Shown here piece by piece: positions 53,295 through 62,605 of a stretch of DNA of 64,000 nucleotides. Numbering within the stretch: the stretch's first letter is position 1; each line of letters starts with the position of its first letter. The position numbers were made by a program, and so were the translations under genes. The notes beneath the pieces are model-generated. The model made no database searches and was not told the origin of the DNA. It was given only the letters and a program-made list of their open reading frames with translations. This DNA is from a virus. The stretch covers positions 1 through 64,000 of the IMG/VR virus record IMGVR_UViG_3300044846_005371. One strand, written 5' to 3'.

Positions 53295-56200
53295 TGAAGT
53301 TAAATTACACTAAAATACTTGATGCTGACTCTAGTTTTAGCCTAGTTCGCACCAACCCAAAATTAACTGGAAACGTAAAATTAACAGTAGACTCGGCTGG
53401 TGAAATGTGGCTAGACGCAATTCCAGCAAATAATGAACTTGCTAAAGAAAAGTACAATAAGATTGCAATAGATTCTACTGGAACTTACGCTAGTGCTCTG
53501 TATAAGTTCTTTAATAATGGTCAAACTCCAAATGAAATAGTTTTTTCTCTTGATGAAAAGATAGATCTAACTAGAACATCTAAGAACTTTAATGACCAGT
53601 ACGATTTTTCTCATTATTTTAGCGGAGCAAATTATCTAGTTTCAAACAAGTACTCTGAAAAATTTTCATATTTTGCTCCACTTTATTTGAAAAAAGATAT
53701 ACCTAATTATTTTATAATTTTTAAAATTGAAGGTGCTGCAAATAAATCAATAGATCTTCTAAAAGCAGATTATCCTTATGATAAAGGAGATTACTTACGC
53801 GAACTTTTTGAGAAGGCAACTATTGTAAAAACTTTTGATCTTGGTGAAACTTCCAAGATTGGTAAATACTTAAGACGCTACTTAGGCGATGCTAATTTCC
53901 CAAGCTCATCACTATCCGTTTCATATGATCCTGAAGGATTAACAGTATGGAATGGTGTTTTACTAAATTCAGGGGTTCTTGGAGGTAGAGGTGAAGAATT
54001 GTATGATTTTTACCAAACTGCATATCCTTTAAAATTTTCTGAAGAATATATTACCTTAGGATTTGAAAGAAATGGAGTAATTTTTCCAAATATTGTAAAT
54101 CTTCAATTTGCATTTGATGATCCTAGTGCTGAAAACTACACATTCAACCGATACTTAGGACTCTATGTAAATACAATAGAGTTAACCAAATTAGATATTG
54201 ATCTTGATGCATTATACCAAAATAGATCAAACACCGGAAACTCTCCAATAATCAAGAGAAAATACTTTGAAAACGAAGATAGTGTGCTATACCAAGAAAA
54301 TACAAACGGTCTTCCTTTTCCATATCTAAACAATTCTATTAAATTTTCGGATTTTGAAGATTGCTTTACTGATGATACTAATCTATTTTTTACTTATTTG
54401 TTAGATAAGGAAAATAATGTATATTCTCCAAAAGTACCTTCTCCTTTTTCTCTAAGCTATGATCCATTGACTAGTGAAGAGTTGACGAGCGGAACTATCA
54501 CATTATCTAATAAATCAATAAATTACGGAAATTTCTTTGGTCCATATTCTGATTTTTTACAAGATGATGGTTTTGTTGCAACATCTAACGCACACTCACA
54601 TATTGATCTTGAAGTTCTTTTAGAATTTCAGCATTTAGATTCAATAAAATTCTATCATCCTTCTGGAACTAGAGTTGATTCTAACGGTAAATATGATCTG
54701 TTTACTGGAACTTCAGGCTATTCGCTTGTTCCTAATCCTGGCGATGCTTATTTTTACATAGACACCGATGGTAGTTTAGGATATGATGAATTTTATTTCA
54801 ATTGTACTGGCGATATAACTAAAATAGCAAAAGCAATTGCTACTTGTTTAAATGAAGTTAGAACAAAGTCATATAAAGTATTCGTGGATGGCGCTAAAAT
54901 CATTATAAAATCTTCATCATCTGGTGATAAAGATTTAGCGTTCGGTTTAGAGTTTGTTACATCTGATTACACAATAAATTCTTTAAAAATATCTGAATCT
55001 TTTGGAGAATCCCTAGATGGGGTTTTGTTTAACTTTGAGGGAGGATCGTTAAACAAATACGGAAGGCTTGTCATAGAGGCAGAACATCGCTCTAAAATAC
55101 TACAAAATATAGATAATCTTCTTATTCGAACTAAGACAGGTTGGTCAAAAATTAAGAAAATTTCAAAATATTCTGATTTATTGACTGAGAAATCTTTTTC
55201 AAACGCTATTACTAAGGAGAAATCACTAAATTCATTCTATCAAAACATTGTTTTAACATTAGAGGATGATGTTGAACCTGAAGTTAAATATTCTCAGTAT
55301 ACTATCAAGTTAAAGTATAGAACTAGATTTGGTTTACTATCGATGTTTCCGATCAAAGATTTTGACTTTGACTTTTATTCAAGCCAATATGATAATTTTC
55401 CAGAAATAGACTTATATGCACATCATTATGTGCCTGAAAATATTGCTAATCTTATTCCAGGAATAGAATATTCGATTATCGGCATAGGCTCAATTAAACT
55501 AAGTAATGGTTCAATAATTCATTCATCAGATCCTCAACCATTCACTGTTGCTGAACCATTAACTTATTCTACTTTTGTAGGTAAGGTGATAGTTTCATAT
55601 TACTATAGTATGACTAATCCTGGTGATTCAACGATCGTTCCTATTTCTGACTTAAATACTGAACTTACTTCTTTTCCGGGATTTTCAATACTTAAGGATC
55701 AATTTATAATTAGACCTGAAACTTCCGATGAGTATTTCAAATTAAAAACAAAATACGTAAACGGAGCTACTCCAACCGAATACGATTACTATAAAGAAAA
55801 TAGTAGCGCTGACTTTGCACTAAAATCAAAGTTAGTTCCATACATCACAAAATGGGGAATAGAAGATGGAACTGATGCTAGAGGAAATGCATATAGATTT
55901 AACACTGAAGCTGCATTCGGCTACACTAACTTTTCTCCAGACCATACTGACACTACTCAAAATCCTTCTAACTTTACGCATGAATGGTTTTATATTGAGT
56001 CAATATTTAATTACAACAAATCTGAAGACACGGTTAAGCTAAATAATTACTATTTCGACTATCCGTTCGATGAAGAACAATTAATCAGCGATCCTGATTA
56101 TTTTGTAAAATACTTTACATATTCTCCAAAAGTAGATAGTAGCGATATCGAGGTAGGCGATACTCAGTTTAGGTACGCAAACGTATTTAAAAATAGACTA

Positions 56201-58363
56201 GGAGAATATCAAGTACTATTCAAAGGATTTAAAATAACTCTTAAAGATATAATAGATCCTTCTCTATTACAGGAAGACGGTCGACCAGTATATTCTGCTA
56301 ATTCTACTCGATTTGATGGATATAAGTTTAGTGCTCTTCTTAAAGCTAAGAAGGAAGATATAAATGATCCTACTGTTCCCCCTATTTCATATAGGGTCAT
56401 TGAACACACAGACTATAAGTTCATATTGCTTTTAATAGAAGTTTCATTAGGCGACCTCTCTGACATAGACGATTATCGTAAAGAACTATATGGAATTATA
56501 TCGAATGGTCAGGACCCAGATGCGATTCAACCGAATGATCCCGACATGTATTCAGTATTTCCATCTGGAAAATACTCATATCAGACGATTAATGGAGATT
56601 ACCGAATACAGTTTACTAGCGTTGATGGAACTGAAATTTCAAATCTAAGCCATCTATTTTTATATGCATTTAAGCATAAAAAGTACAATGCACTGTTTGA
56701 TTCTTTCTCAAACGCTAAACTTGCCTCAAAGATAAATTTAGGAAGTATTGATTTGCCTAAACTCGACAATCCAAGCTATCCAAATTATCCTTTTTCTCTA
56801 AAGGAAGAAACTACACCTAGGAAAACTAATACTACTTACTTAGGAGTTAGATTCATAAATACTGGGGCAGAATATGTACTTGATGAGTATGATACTACTT
56901 TACTTACTCCAAAATTTATAAGTCCAATATCTGATGCAAATATAAATTTCTTAAGTTTATATGAGTCATCCGATAATCCATTTTTAATAGATGCATCAAC
57001 TGGTGGACCATTTCAACCAATCCCATCAGCGTTAAGCTCAAATTTCTTTAAAACTAAAGCAGTGTTTAAGATAATTAGCGGCGGTGAATTATATTACGAA
57101 TCTCTTTTCTCAAAATTATCATTTGCTAATTTTAAAAAATATGTGAACGATTATTCAGCATTCATAGAGTATGAATCTTATTCTCTAGTTGATGGGATAC
57201 CTGAATTATCAACGTCTCCTAGATTTTATGTTGAAGTCGTTTCACCTAAAGAAATTTATAAAACATCGGCACTTGTAGTTCAAGAAGATACTGATAGACC
57301 TGCTCAATTTTCATCAAGTTCTTCAATATCTACAAAAAAGTTTGAAGGTCAAAAATTATCTACGATACCAAACAATACTGTCGCACCATTAATAGGATAT
57401 CGTTACGGAAGAGTTAACTTATCTTCTCCTTATCATATTACACGATATGATGGAGGATACGAGCCACTATTTAAAAATGTTTCAAAATTTGTTTCAACTT
57501 TCAAGTTTACTCAAAATGATATTGACGACCTAGATCAAAGCAACACCAAGTTGAATGTATATGCTGATCACTTCTATGATTTAGTAAATTTCAATCACCT
57601 TAAAATAGCTGATTCTAAGATACTTACATTGGAATCCGACGATCAATATGATCCAGTTTATGAGCTAATTGACGAAATTTCAATAGGTCGAAACGACATG
57701 TTTGTATTTAGTTCAAATTGGGATTATGGATTTCACCATAAGTATTCAACAAAAGTTTTAAGCTCGCCTGTTTCTGGAACTCTTAGAATAGAAGAAGACT
57801 CTGCATTTTTAAATAAGTTGATGCAACTTCCAACTTCAATAGAACTTGAAAATTTTGTAAAAACTGATATTTCTCCAAATGTTGAATTGAAGGACATTAA
57901 TCCAGCACAATATGAATTAGCATTTAGAGAGACAGATTTTGAAGTTTCAGGGATCATAAACATAGGAAATGTACTAAGCACTTACCTATTAAATAATGGG
58001 TTCATTCAGCCTTTTCAAGAACTAATTCCACAGACTTCAGAGTACATCGGAAATTATTCAACTCTAACTAATTATGTAAAAGCATATATTGAAAAGAATA
58101 TTAACCGACTATATGAAATAGAAACAATTGAATTTTACACAAAAGTTAGTAAATCTACGATATCTTCTCAAGTCGGAGTTGCAAATGTCAATACTATAGC
58201 GTTTTCATTTTTAACTGATGCTCAAAGGTATCAACAGGGATTTGTTCTATCAAAAGATTTTAAAATAAATAAAACAGGTAAACTTAATCTCACGTATGAG
58301 TTTAATAAACCAATAAACGCTGGTGTAATAATCAGTCCAAAAATAAAAATTAAGTTCATCTAA
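53294..58363 (+). CDS. Giant tail/baseplate-type protein (1689 residues)
   Basis: I cannot assign a family. It starts MKLNYTKILDADSSFSLVRT and is uniformly acidic, Tyr/Phe/Asp/Asn rich and beta-dominated, with no low-complexity stem, coiled coil, signal peptide or catalytic motif evident. Segments such as FSYFAPLYLKKDIPNYFIIF and GPYSDFLQDDGFV alternate with long beta runs. The length and position between the FN3-containing protein and the collagen-type fibre suggest a baseplate or fibre-bearing structural component. Both ends overlap neighbours by one base (TAATG), which shows tight coupling within the operon. Confidence 0.6.
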   Translation: MKLNYTKILDADSSFSLVRTNPKLTGNVKLTVDSAGEMWLDAIPANNELAKEKYNKIAIDSTGTYASALYKFFNNGQTPNEIVFSLDEKIDLTRTSKNFNDQYDFSHYFSGANYLVSNKYSEKFSYFAPLYLKKDIPNYFIIFKIEGAANKSIDLLKADYPYDKGDYLRELFEKATIVKTFDLGETSKIGKYLRRYLGDANFPSSSLSVSYDPEGLTVWNGVLLNSGVLGGRGEELYDFYQTAYPLKFSEEYITLGFERNGVIFPNIVNLQFAFDDPSAENYTFNRYLGLYVNTIELTKLDIDLDALYQNRSNTGNSPIIKRKYFENEDSVLYQENTNGLPFPYLNNSIKFSDFEDCFTDDTNLFFTYLLDKENNVYSPKVPSPFSLSYDPLTSEELTSGTITLSNKSINYGNFFGPYSDFLQDDGFVATSNAHSHIDLEVLLEFQHLDSIKFYHPSGTRVDSNGKYDLFTGTSGYSLVPNPGDAYFYIDTDGSLGYDEFYFNCTGDITKIAKAIATCLNEVRTKSYKVFVDGAKIIIKSSSSGDKDLAFGLEFVTSDYTINSLKISESFGESLDGVLFNFEGGSLNKYGRLVIEAEHRSKILQNIDNLLIRTKTGWSKIKKISKYSDLLTEKSFSNAITKEKSLNSFYQNIVLTLEDDVEPEVKYSQYTIKLKYRTRFGLLSMFPIKDFDFDFYSSQYDNFPEIDLYAHHYVPENIANLIPGIEYSIIGIGSIKLSNGSIIHSSDPQPFTVAEPLTYSTFVGKVIVSYYYSMTNPGDSTIVPISDLNTELTSFPGFSILKDQFIIRPETSDEYFKLKTKYVNGATPTEYDYYKENSSADFALKSKLVPYITKWGIEDGTDARGNAYRFNTEAAFGYTNFSPDHTDTTQNPSNFTHEWFYIESIFNYNKSEDTVKLNNYYFDYPFDEEQLISDPDYFVKYFTYSPKVDSSDIEVGDTQFRYANVFKNRLGEYQVLFKGFKITLKDIIDPSLLQEDGRPVYSANSTRFDGYKFSALLKAKKEDINDPTVPPISYRVIEHTDYKFILLLIEVSLGDLSDIDDYRKELYGIISNGQDPDAIQPNDPDMYSVFPSGKYSYQTINGDYRIQFTSVDGTEISNLSHLFLYAFKHKKYNALFDSFSNAKLASKINLGSIDLPKLDNPSYPNYPFSLKEETTPRKTNTTYLGVRFINTGAEYVLDEYDTTLLTPKFISPISDANINFLSLYESSDNPFLIDASTGGPFQPIPSALSSNFFKTKAVFKIISGGELYYESLFSKLSFANFKKYVNDYSAFIEYESYSLVDGIPELSTSPRFYVEVVSPKEIYKTSALVVQEDTDRPAQFSSSSSISTKKFEGQKLSTIPNNTVAPLIGYRYGRVNLSSPYHITRYDGGYEPLFKNVSKFVSTFKFTQNDIDDLDQSNTKLNVYADHFYDLVNFNHLKIADSKILTLESDDQYDPVYELIDEISIGRNDMFVFSSNWDYGFHHKYSTKVLSSPVSGTLRIEEDSAFLNKLMQLPTSIELENFVKTDISPNVELKDINPAQYELAFRETDFEVSGIINIGNVLSTYLLNNGFIQPFQELIPQTSEYIGNYSTLTNYVKAYIEKNINRLYEIETIEFYTKVSKSTISSQVGVANVNTIAFSFLTDAQRYQQGFVLSKDFKINKTGKLNLTYEFNKPINAGVIISPKIKIKFI

Positions 58364-61300
58364 TGCCAATTAGGATTAACCTTAGAGAAGTTTTTGCTTC
58401 AGACAGCCAAACAATCGCAGTCGATAAAATAAATTTCAACTTCAACAAAATTCTCGAGTTAGGAGTTGGTGAAGAAGGACCACTAGGAGATACTGGCCCT
58501 CAGGGACCAGCAGGTCCGGTCGGTCCAGAAGGCCCAGTCGGACAAGACGGTATTACTTGGCATGTAGGTTCAACTGACCCTAACGTAACGCCACCTTCTC
58601 CTGTTCAAGATGGAGATTTTTACTTAAATACCTCTGACTCAACTATTTGGCAGTGGGATGAAGGTGGAACTGTGTGGAATCAATTAATTGATTTTACAAC
58701 AATAATAAATGCTTACTTAGCGACTACTACTCAAACCTTTTTTAGAGGATTTGGTGATCCTTCCGATACTAACTTTATAGTTTTTCCAAATAGGGACGAA
58801 ATTGGCGACGGTAGTACTGATATATTGTTTTTATCTAACTTTAATGAAATTACTACACCTATTTCAAATTTATCTAGCCCATATACTTCTTTACTAGATG
58901 GAGGAATTTTACAAATTTATGCTGATTCTACTGCCGGTGGGTCAGATGCTAGAGCAAATCTAGAATTTGGAGCGATATACTCAAATGGAGTAGATACTCT
59001 AATTAGCGAGAGAGATCAAAACTTAAAAATAAAATACTATCAGCATGATAATGAAGATAGTACATTCACGTCAGTTGCTTCATTCAATATTAGTAAGTTA
59101 GAAGGCAGTGATATTACAGCAATTGATAGATACGGTGTACTAAAATTTATTACTCCAAATTACGTAGATGGAGGAACTAATTCAGAACTATCATTTTACT
59201 TGGGATCACAAGGCGGTACTTCATATCTAACATCAGAATCTTTAAATTCATCTGGCTTAGTAATTACTTCAAGTGCGTCTTACAACTGGATAGAATTCGG
59301 TATTGCTGATGATCTATTTTGGTCAGATTCAACCTACGCATATCGTGATGCAGATTCAGATTTTTTGAATATTTCAGGAAACAATAAAAATTATGTTTAT
59401 CTGAAGGGAGGAGACAACACATCAGGCGTTTTCATAGATTCAACATTAGTTCAAGATTCCGGAGATATTATTCAAGCTGGAACTGGCAGCTTTGTTAAAA
59501 ATAAAGTAATCACACCTCCAATAAATACTGGACAAAGTGCGTCAGATTATTCTAAACATACTGGAATGGCGATGTATGGCGACAGAATTTATGTAGTTCA
59601 TGGAGACCCTACGTTAACTACTTCAATTAGTAGCACAGCTTCAGCGTACGACAAGTATCACGTTTTATTAGCAACTGACCCTTCTAATTTAAAAAACTGG
59701 ATAACTCAAGAGAATCTTTCACTTAGCTCAACTTCTTCTAGTTTTTTATATGGTGCATGTGATATTGATATTGCTGGAGATTATGCATATATTGTAAGTA
59801 ACCATACATCCGACCGAAGCGGTACAAAAATCCCTTTTGCTATTGCAAAAATAGACGAAGAATATCACGGCGAGTTAACATTACTATATTCATTGTCTAA
59901 TAGTAATTACTCAAATGGTGCAATTACGTCAAGTAATACGCAATCCGATAATAACTTGGGATACGCTTGGACAAATCTATCTGCCGCCTACCGCCTTAAA
60001 GTTAAAGGAAATATCGCATACGTTATTAACAAATATGATGATGATTCCGCTTTTTCTGGAGACGGGATAGAAGGTGATCAAGCCGGTGCATACTTATCTG
60101 CTATAGATATAAGTAATCCATACAATCCAATTATTGTAAATTCAGTCGTTTCCTCAGGAGAAAAGAGAAGTACTGATATGGCAGGTACTACTTATTCTTA
60201 CGGAGGATATCGTCACCTTGCGCTAGATGTAAATAAATCAATTGCTGCTACTTTAACCTGGAAAAGACTAACTACTGGTGCTTCTTCTCCAGATTACTCA
60301 AGAGACGAGTTTGGAGATGATGTAACTAGTGGAACTACCAATCAAATCATATTAAATCTATATGATCTTTCGGATGCTAGAACAGATGCCGACTTAATAT
60401 ATTCTCCTGACGCTACTGAAGAGCTCCCAAGTGTACCAAATCTTCGTAGATTTTCAGCAACTCCAATTCAGACCCAATCGACCGGCCCGTTAACTGACTT
60501 TGGATCAGTCTCAATATTTAGAAATTATGTATTTGTATCTTGGGAAAATAGCGTATATGTATACCAAATACCTAATAATATTAAGCCTAATGTTGAGTCA
60601 TTAATTGCAAATCCAGCAACCTCTTTGTTAACTTATGAGATGGCTGACTCTACTTATTATGCAATTGATAGTAAGATATCAGGAAGATTCCTATATGTTC
60701 TATGGAGAAAAACAGTAGGTACTACTGGTGTAGTAACTAAACACGATATCTTTAAGATGATTGAGGTCGGTGGAAACAGTTCACTTGAACCGATTGCATC
60801 ATATCAATTTGCACTTGAGTCTTCATATGGAAATGGAGTAAGCAGACTACTTATAAATGGCAAATATGTTTATGTTTCGTCATCTCATTCAGATGACCAG
60901 TTCGGCAGTGAACCATTAAACATAAAAACTTTGAGTTCAGACGGTATTATTTCGCCAGCTGCTCATATAGACTCCATCCAAACTTCTATCTTAAAGGTAA
61001 ATGAAACCATAAATGTTGGAGATTCTGCAAATATTGGACACTCTTTAAACGTAGGATCTGGAGGAATTGCGACAACTGGTCCTGTTTCTGCCCGTGGAAT
61101 AAATGGAAATTTCCATAACTTTGGAGTAAGCGCGCCTTTAAGTAATTCATTTAACCCAACAATTAGTTCTCATGATAAGCCACTTTGTGGAATTTCATCG
61201 AATTTATCAATTTTACAAAGCGGATTATATCAATTTACTAATATTAGTCCTACTACTGAACAAAGATTTTTTACATTTACTCACACTGCCCAAGGCACAC

Positions 61301-61713
61301 CAGTGCCTTATTCTGGAGGATTCCAAGCGATACGTTTACTTTGGACTAGAGTCGGGAATGTTGTAAATGTATCAGGATTTGTGTATGTAGAAAGTACCCC
61401 TCTTCCTGCGTTATATGGATTCGCATTTCCAGCTCCATTGTATCCTGCTGAAATTTCGTCAGACGGTCCATATTCTTTATATGCAGCTGGCGTAGGTAAC
61501 GCAATAGGAGGAGGTGTTCAAGTTTCAGGAACACTTAGTGCGTATTATGATGTAGATATTTCAACAACTATTGAGTGCATCAACGTTGTTACTGGAGAAC
61601 TTGAAGATCTATCTGTTCCCTACCTAGCTTTACGATTTTTTAATAATGATATTGATCAAGAGCTAGGTAATTTCTACTTTTCAGGTTCTTATTTGCTAAC
61701 TAACCTTAGTTAA
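58363..61713 (+). CDS. Tail fibre with proline-type collagen stem and LVIVD-like propeller
   Basis: A 1116-residue protein. Residues 1-36 hold a docking helix (VDKINFNFNKILELG). Residues 37-65 are a short, classical Gly-Pro-X collagen stem (GPLGDTGPQGPAGPVGPEGP), unlike the Thr/Ser stems upstream. Residues about 66-110 (TDPNVTPPSPVQDGDFYLNT, then SDSTIWQW) are the module that often follows collagen stems in phage fibres. Residues about 370-850 contain repeats such as GDYAYIVSNH, GNIAYVINKY and LSAIDISNPYNPIIV, the LVIVD pattern of a beta-propeller. The C-terminus (LLWTRVGNVVNVSGFVYVES) is a fibre-tip domain. It ends convergently with the minus-strand gene, their stops overlapping by 4 bases. 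Confidence 0.78.
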   Translation: MPIRINLREVFASDSQTIAVDKINFNFNKILELGVGEEGPLGDTGPQGPAGPVGPEGPVGQDGITWHVGSTDPNVTPPSPVQDGDFYLNTSDSTIWQWDEGGTVWNQLIDFTTIINAYLATTTQTFFRGFGDPSDTNFIVFPNRDEIGDGSTDILFLSNFNEITTPISNLSSPYTSLLDGGILQIYADSTAGGSDARANLEFGAIYSNGVDTLISERDQNLKIKYYQHDNEDSTFTSVASFNISKLEGSDITAIDRYGVLKFITPNYVDGGTNSELSFYLGSQGGTSYLTSESLNSSGLVITSSASYNWIEFGIADDLFWSDSTYAYRDADSDFLNISGNNKNYVYLKGGDNTSGVFIDSTLVQDSGDIIQAGTGSFVKNKVITPPINTGQSASDYSKHTGMAMYGDRIYVVHGDPTLTTSISSTASAYDKYHVLLATDPSNLKNWITQENLSLSSTSSSFLYGACDIDIAGDYAYIVSNHTSDRSGTKIPFAIAKIDEEYHGELTLLYSLSNSNYSNGAITSSNTQSDNNLGYAWTNLSAAYRLKVKGNIAYVINKYDDDSAFSGDGIEGDQAGAYLSAIDISNPYNPIIVNSVVSSGEKRSTDMAGTTYSYGGYRHLALDVNKSIAATLTWKRLTTGASSPDYSRDEFGDDVTSGTTNQIILNLYDLSDARTDADLIYSPDATEELPSVPNLRRFSATPIQTQSTGPLTDFGSVSIFRNYVFVSWENSVYVYQIPNNIKPNVESLIANPATSLLTYEMADSTYYAIDSKISGRFLYVLWRKTVGTTGVVTKHDIFKMIEVGGNSSLEPIASYQFALESSYGNGVSRLLINGKYVYVSSSHSDDQFGSEPLNIKTLSSDGIISPAAHIDSIQTSILKVNETINVGDSANIGHSLNVGSGGIATTGPVSARGINGNFHNFGVSAPLSNSFNPTISSHDKPLCGISSNLSILQSGLYQFTNISPTTEQRFFTFTHTAQGTPVPYSGGFQAIRLLWTRVGNVVNVSGFVYVESTPLPALYGFAFPAPLYPAEISSDGPYSLYAAGVGNAIGGGVQVSGTLSAYYDVDISTTIECINVVTGELEDLSVPYLALRFFNNDIDQELGNFYFSGSYLLTNLS

Positions 61714-62513
61714 ATCCATTGACCACTAGTGAATGGCATGATCTTTTCGCTAAAGATTAGCTTGTGCATTTCACCAATTATATTGATTTCAAACGCTAGA
61801 TTTTTGAGAAGCCCTTTATTTAGAATGACAATGTCCTTCATTACTTGAGCTACTTGATTTTCATCGCAATCTTTTTGCATTATCGCAAAACATACATTAG
61901 TATTTGGAGTCATGTTGCTAAGCTGATCGATATTCAATTCATCAACTGCCTCTTTAAGAGCATTTTCCTTGACTTTCTTCAGTGTGACTTCACCAACCTG
62001 TGAGAAAGAGTAATTAAAGTTTTTTCTACGATCCTCCTTAAGCTTCCATACAGTATATGTGAGAGTTCCTTCATAATTTGTGACTATAAAAATCTCCTTT
62101 TCTTTATGTAATCCTGGATTAGTCATAAATATCTTTACTCCCTCCATTATGTCTAACTGGATATCCATATAGTCTAATATGAGATTTGAGAATACATAAT
62201 TTGCATTCTTAAATATTTCAACAGTGTCTTGAGGTATATTATAAATTTCCTTAAGTTGTTCTTTAATCGCTTTTAGTCGAGGTTCGTTAAAAATGGGTCT
62301 TAACTTGAAGTCAAATACAAATCCTTCAACTGCTAAATTATTTAAGTTTAGACTGTGAAATAGAACTTCAGTAAATCTTGAAATATTCCCTTCATCAATC
62401 TCTTTCTTGTACTTTTGATTAGCCGCGAGTAGAATGTATGCGAAGTATTCTGGGTCCAAATACCTTCCCTTTGTGATCCATAGCGGATCCAGTATGTATT
62501 CGCTCTTCTTCAT
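61710..62513 (-). CDS. Unknown 267-residue protein
   Basis: I do not recognise a family. The protein is mixed and helix-rich (DPEYFAYILLAANQKYKKEI; RLKAIKEQLKEIYNIPQDTV), has no membrane segment or signal peptide, and ends MPFTSGQWI. It is an isolated minus-strand gene between two plus-strand tail genes and has an AATAAATA motif 15 bases before its ATG. That suggests late expression and perhaps a structural or assembly role. Confidence 0.6.
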   Translation of the reverse strand: MKKSEYILDPLWITKGRYLDPEYFAYILLAANQKYKKEIDEGNISRFTEVLFHSLNLNNLAVEGFVFDFKLRPIFNEPRLKAIKEQLKEIYNIPQDTVEIFKNANYVFSNLILDYMDIQLDIMEGVKIFMTNPGLHKEKEIFIVTNYEGTLTYTVWKLKEDRRKNFNYSFSQVGEVTLKKVKENALKEAVDELNIDQLSNMTPNTNVCFAIMQKDCDENQVAQVMKDIVILNKGLLKNLAFEINIIGEMHKLIFSEKIMPFTSGQWI

Positions 62514-62528
62514 AAGCTTTCTTTTTAT

Positions 62529-62536
62529 TATTTATT
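62529..62536 (-). promoter_or_regulatory. AATAAATA late-promoter-like motif
   Basis: On the minus strand the octamer ends 15 bases before the ATG at 62513. A plus-strand copy lies 40 bases away, giving divergent promoters in a 92-base gap. Confidence 0.42.
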
Positions 62537-62575
62537 TTACTCAATTTCAAGTACCAGTTTAGCGTAGATTATTTG

Positions 62576-62583
62576 AATAAATA
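62576..62583 (+). promoter_or_regulatory. AATAAATA late-promoter-like motif
   Basis: The octamer, followed by ATAAAAAG, ends 22 bases before the ATG at 62606. The minus-strand copy at 62536-62529 is also followed by ATAAAAAG, so the two promoters share about 15 bases. Confidence 0.48.
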
Positions 62584-62605
62584 ATAAAAAGTCGTATTCT
62601 GCTTC

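Noticed and set aside
61690-61735. Terminator between the convergent genes at 61.7 kb
   Set aside because: Only short imperfect inverted repeats without a T run are present, inside overlapping coding ends.
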